A stretch of DNA of 60,000 bases, from the NCBI RefSeq assembly GCF_964355755.1, contig NC_092673.1, forward strand, positions 35,847,648-35,907,647. The letters run 5' to 3'. Shown piece after piece: positions 56,527 through 60,000 of the stretch; the stretch's first letter is position 1, and each line of letters starts with the position of its first letter. Both the position numbers and the translations under genes were made by a program. The notes beneath the pieces were generated by a model that saw only the letters and a list, made by a program, of their open reading frames with translations, searched no databases and was not told where the DNA came from. This DNA comes from Antedon mediterranea (Eukaryota > Echinodermata > Crinoidea > Comatulida > Antedonidae).

Positions 56527-59500
56527 CTATAAAGAATACAACACATTAAAAGACCATCAGTCAAAATGAAAAGAAAAAATCAAATTAATTACTTTATAAT
56601 AATATATATAATTACTTTCATTAAATTATTAGGCGTACAATAGTAATATAATGAGATGGAATGTTCATGCTGACGGTCGTGGCTCAGGGCTAATTCTAAA
56701 GTTGTTTATATTATAATGTATTCTTTAAAAGCTAATCCCTGTTCTCATTAGTGTATGTTTCTTATATGTCATGTGTGGCACAGGTAGGCATACCTTAATG
56801 ATATTAAGTTTCGCGCAATTGAAAGGATAAGAAGCGCGCTCTCAGAATAATTGTATGATGAGGCTTGTTAGATTACCGGCCTTCAGTGGCGTATCCAGTA
56901 GGGGGGACGGGGGGGCCCGGGCCCCCTGATTTCGTTTCCGTCGGCACATCATCGCGGCCGTCGGCAAACAAAGGTGCCGGGGGAAAAATAAACTATTTAT
57001 TCTGACAATAATTGAACTGTAAACATAATTCTTTTGAGTGTTTGTTTATTTACATATCATATCATCATTGATCCCTTCAGATCTGAGATCAACTATTTTT
57101 TATTTTCATTACATCTTCCGAAACACGTAAAAAATGTGTAGCACGTACGTACGGCCGTACGCGGTAGATTGTTTACTAAAAAGTCTTTGACCTTACCCTA
57201 AAACCTTGTTTTTGCATGCAGTTGAGCCTCTCATGACCTGGGATTTGTATGTCTTCCTACGCTAAGAGATTATATAGTTCCACATGCCATGTGCTTTTTT
57301 GTCTAAGATATATTTATTATAAGTGCCAAAAACCCGTTTTTTTTCTCGATATGAGGCCTTTATTATTCAAAAATTTTTCAAGAAAAAGCACATATACCAT
57401 AAAAAATATCCATGTATTTCATTTTTGGAACAGAATATTCCGTGAGGCTCAACTACAAAACCACCATTTTGTGATATGATGTCATCGTAAGCCAATCAAA
57501 GCTGAGCTTTCTCTTTTAGGATTCTAGCTGATTTGATTGGTGGATGCGAATCACCCGCAGCGGAATGTTTTCTCTCGCGCGTGTACCATGAATCTCTCTG
57601 ATCGTTACTACACAAAGTTAGAGCAATGAATTTGTCCGAATTCCGTTAAGTAAACAACTTTATATATTGTATAAGCATTTAATAACATGTTTTATTGATA
57701 TTTCCAATGGTGATATATAAAATAAATTACTAAAAAACGTAATTATATGTAATTATTTAAACCAAAAATGGCGTAGTTAATAGAATTGTCGACTGAGGCC
57801 ACAAATTGTTTTGCTTCTTTCGTGGCTAAAAACGATCATTTTCGGCGATGTTTTAGACCCTATATTTCGAAAACTACAAATCAGATTTTCCTAATTCTTT
57901 CTTTATTGTAATATGAATACAACATACTATCAGATAATGTTGGTTTGGTTTTAATTTTGCATCGTTATCCCATATAAGACAATATGACTATGTAATCCTA
58001 GAACATATATTGATCAGAGACGTCGTGTATGTACAGATAATGACACCAATTTTGTTGGCAAATTGGCAATTCCCGCCCCCCCCCCCCCCCCAACTTCAAA
58101 ATCCTGGATACGCCACTGCCGGCCTTCACGCTGCCGACGAGGATCAGGGAGCATCTTGATATTGTCGTTCGGTTAAAGAAACTTCTCGTTTGTAAATTGT
58201 TTCGCAACATGCTCCTCCTTCCTTGTTGCCACCGCTGCGATCTCACCATTTACTTGAAAAGGCACCGGTTTTGACAATACTGTATTTCATTTTTGTTTGT
58301 GTGTGTGTTGTGATTATGTGAGAGTTTCAGCCTTTGGCTGCCTGTTAAACGTTATGGATTTATTTGAGTTTTATTTTCACGCTGCTGCTATAGCCCGCTA
58401 CTTCATATGAGATGACTCATTTATTAGATGAAATCAAGAAGCAGTTTTAGTACTGCACATTGACATTTTTGCGAAAAAGGATTCTCGACTACAATTTATA
58501 GGTACCAGCTGCTGGACCCAAAAAACGTCTGGGAAAAGAGTCTAACGGTTGAACGACAAATCCCAAAGCATTTCTGGTATTTATGAGCCCCATGATAATA
58601 CTGTAATTGGCTGTCAAATAATCATTGAATTATTATCAAAACAGAGTCTATGAAAGTTTTTGTTTGTAATAATGATACTTCACACTTGAAGTATTTAGGC
58701 GTGATGAAGTGACCCCCAGACTTGACCTTAGCAATAAAATAAACTAAATTGAGTCTGTGTTTCATATCAAAGTTATTCACTTCTGTAACAAAATTCACAT
58801 TATAAAAAGAGAAAAGAAACGTTAAATTATAACTAAAAAACCATTGTCTGACAGACAATTGAAGTATTTTTTGCTTTAAATTACATTTTTTTTTTCAGGT
58901 AAAATAACTATTATGTGACAATAAGTTGACACATTAAAAAACAAATTTGAAATAAAAAATATTTTTCAGAGGGACAATATAACTTTAAAACTGTTACGTC
59001 AATAAGCGAGAAGCGTATTTTGTAAGAAATATTTCTTGTTTAAATAATTTATACTAATAATAATAATATATACTAATATATGAATTTTATTTATAACTCT
59101 ATTTTCATTTGTATAATGTAAGGATGTCTGCAATTTTGCTACTAATATAACCTTCGTTTTTTTTACCAATTAGAATTATTTATTAAAGGAACATCCAATA
59201 TGTTTTTTAAAATCTAAATTATCATAAAAAGAAATACCAATCGAATTGCAAATACCTTATTGTCACGTATTTCGAGTGTACGATAATTGTCTTTGTTTGA
59301 CTGAATAGAGTATTGATCGAATAGCATATTACAATCCAGTATAATTAAGTATACTATACAAGTATACCTATTAAATACATCTGTTAATTGTACCACATGT
59401 TTTAATTTAAATCCAAGGAATGAGAATCCATAACCAGCAATAATTATGACAATACAACATATTTTAATATGAAAAGGTTAAAACAACAAAATGGTATAAT

Positions 59501-60000
59501 CATTAGGGAACTATTTATACCATTTACAATATAAATAAGATATAAATTGCTTGTAGTTGATCGATACACAATTATTATTATTATTATTGTAACCATGGAC
59601 TTGTACATTAGTTTTTAATAAATAATGTATAGGTACATGTTATAACAGTCAACTCTTCCAAGACACTCTTGGGCTGGCTGACCTTAAAAAGGGACCTTCT
59701 TAGCATTAAGAAGAGTCTGGTTTTTATCTATTTATTTTTTTATTTTCAATCTTTTGACAATCAGAAACAAAAAAGTTGAACGGGGCTGTTGAGGTAAAGC
59801 AAACGTTTAAAAAACTGTCATCAAAAGATGTGCTGAACCAAACCCACGTCAACAATACATATCAACAAACAACATTCAATACATAACAAAACATTAAAAA
59901 AATAAAATTCTGTGCAAAAATTACATTAGAGATTAACTGTCAAATTAGATGCTGATATTATAAAAGTTTCCTGCTTAAAAAAACTCCGGTATGTGAGAGT
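56527..60000. other. Region upstream of the visible ST8Sia exons
   Basis: Contains a hAT-like element (56884-58118). A Met-led minus-strand frame near 58250-58130 (RSFFNRTTISRCSLILVG) is followed by a GT, but it has no clear transmembrane helix and is not called as the missing first exon. Otherwise AT-rich sequence with no gene seen. Confidence 0.5.
56884..58118. mobile_element. hAT-like element with exact 8-bp target duplication
   Basis: CAGTGGCGTATCCAG at the left, CTGGATACGCCACTG at the right, and CCGGCCTT at both 56876-56883 and 58119-58126. The 1235-bp interior has G/C homopolymer runs near the ends and no transposase. Confidence 0.85.

Noticed and set aside
57998-58249. Minus-strand frame as the missing first ST8Sia exon
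   Set aside because: No signal-anchor helix, part of the frame runs through the hAT element, and the phase-1 donor needed to fit the next exon was not evident.

Overview
The window is nuclear DNA from an animal. Genes are split into many short exons with GT-AG introns, the sequence is AT-rich, and transposon remnants and minisatellites fill the introns. The protein families (HPS1, an ST8Sia-type sialyltransferase, a Munc13/BAIAP3-type MUN protein), the abundance of TAGGCCTAG-like sequence and the fold-back element point to a marine invertebrate deuterostome, most likely an echinoderm or a close relative. This placement is inference; no species was identified.

Three host genes lie in a row, all on the minus strand. 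(1) Positions 330-27936 carry 27 exons of a Munc13/BAIAP3/UNC13D-related MUN-domain protein (about 1388 residues visible; its 3' end lies outside the window). It has a long Ser/Glu-rich insert inside the MUN rod and a DEP-like segment after it. (2) Positions 32538-43238 carry a complete 14-exon HPS1 gene of 820 residues (human HPS1 has 700). HPS1 is a subunit of BLOC-3, the exchange factor for Rab32/38 in the biogenesis of lysosome-related organelles. (3) Positions 53218-56526 carry the last five coding exons of an alpha-2,8-sialyltransferase (GT29) with sialylmotifs L, S, III and VS; its 5' exon(s) were not found. Splice phases join without error at every HPS1 and ST8Sia junction and at every junction of the MUN gene after its uncertain first exon. 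Two of the genes concern secretory or lysosome-related traffic and one concerns Golgi glycosylation; nothing in the sequence shows that they work together.

The rest is repeats. A family of about 150-bp palindromic MITEs flanked by TA (ends AAGCTCTGTCTACACTATC) has at least 13 copies. Other elements are a 4.05-kb fold-back element (18399-22448) whose arms carry inverted, decayed copies of a PIN-like/Cys-rich transposon-associated gene and arrays of ATGGCGG motifs; a 2.64-kb element with about 770-bp terminal inverted repeats (43989-46628); TTAA-flanked piggyBac-like elements (26127-27181; the pair 9516-10102 and 25370-25973); hAT-like elements (56884-58118 with an exact 8-bp target duplication; 31356-32399); several small foldback MITEs; a tRNA-headed SINE at a splice donor (2821-3180); non-LTR retrotransposon debris; and a possible Helitron terminus. 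Homogeneous minisatellites with 45-105-bp units lie inside introns, several within 100 bp of exons, and two have copied splice-acceptor junctions.
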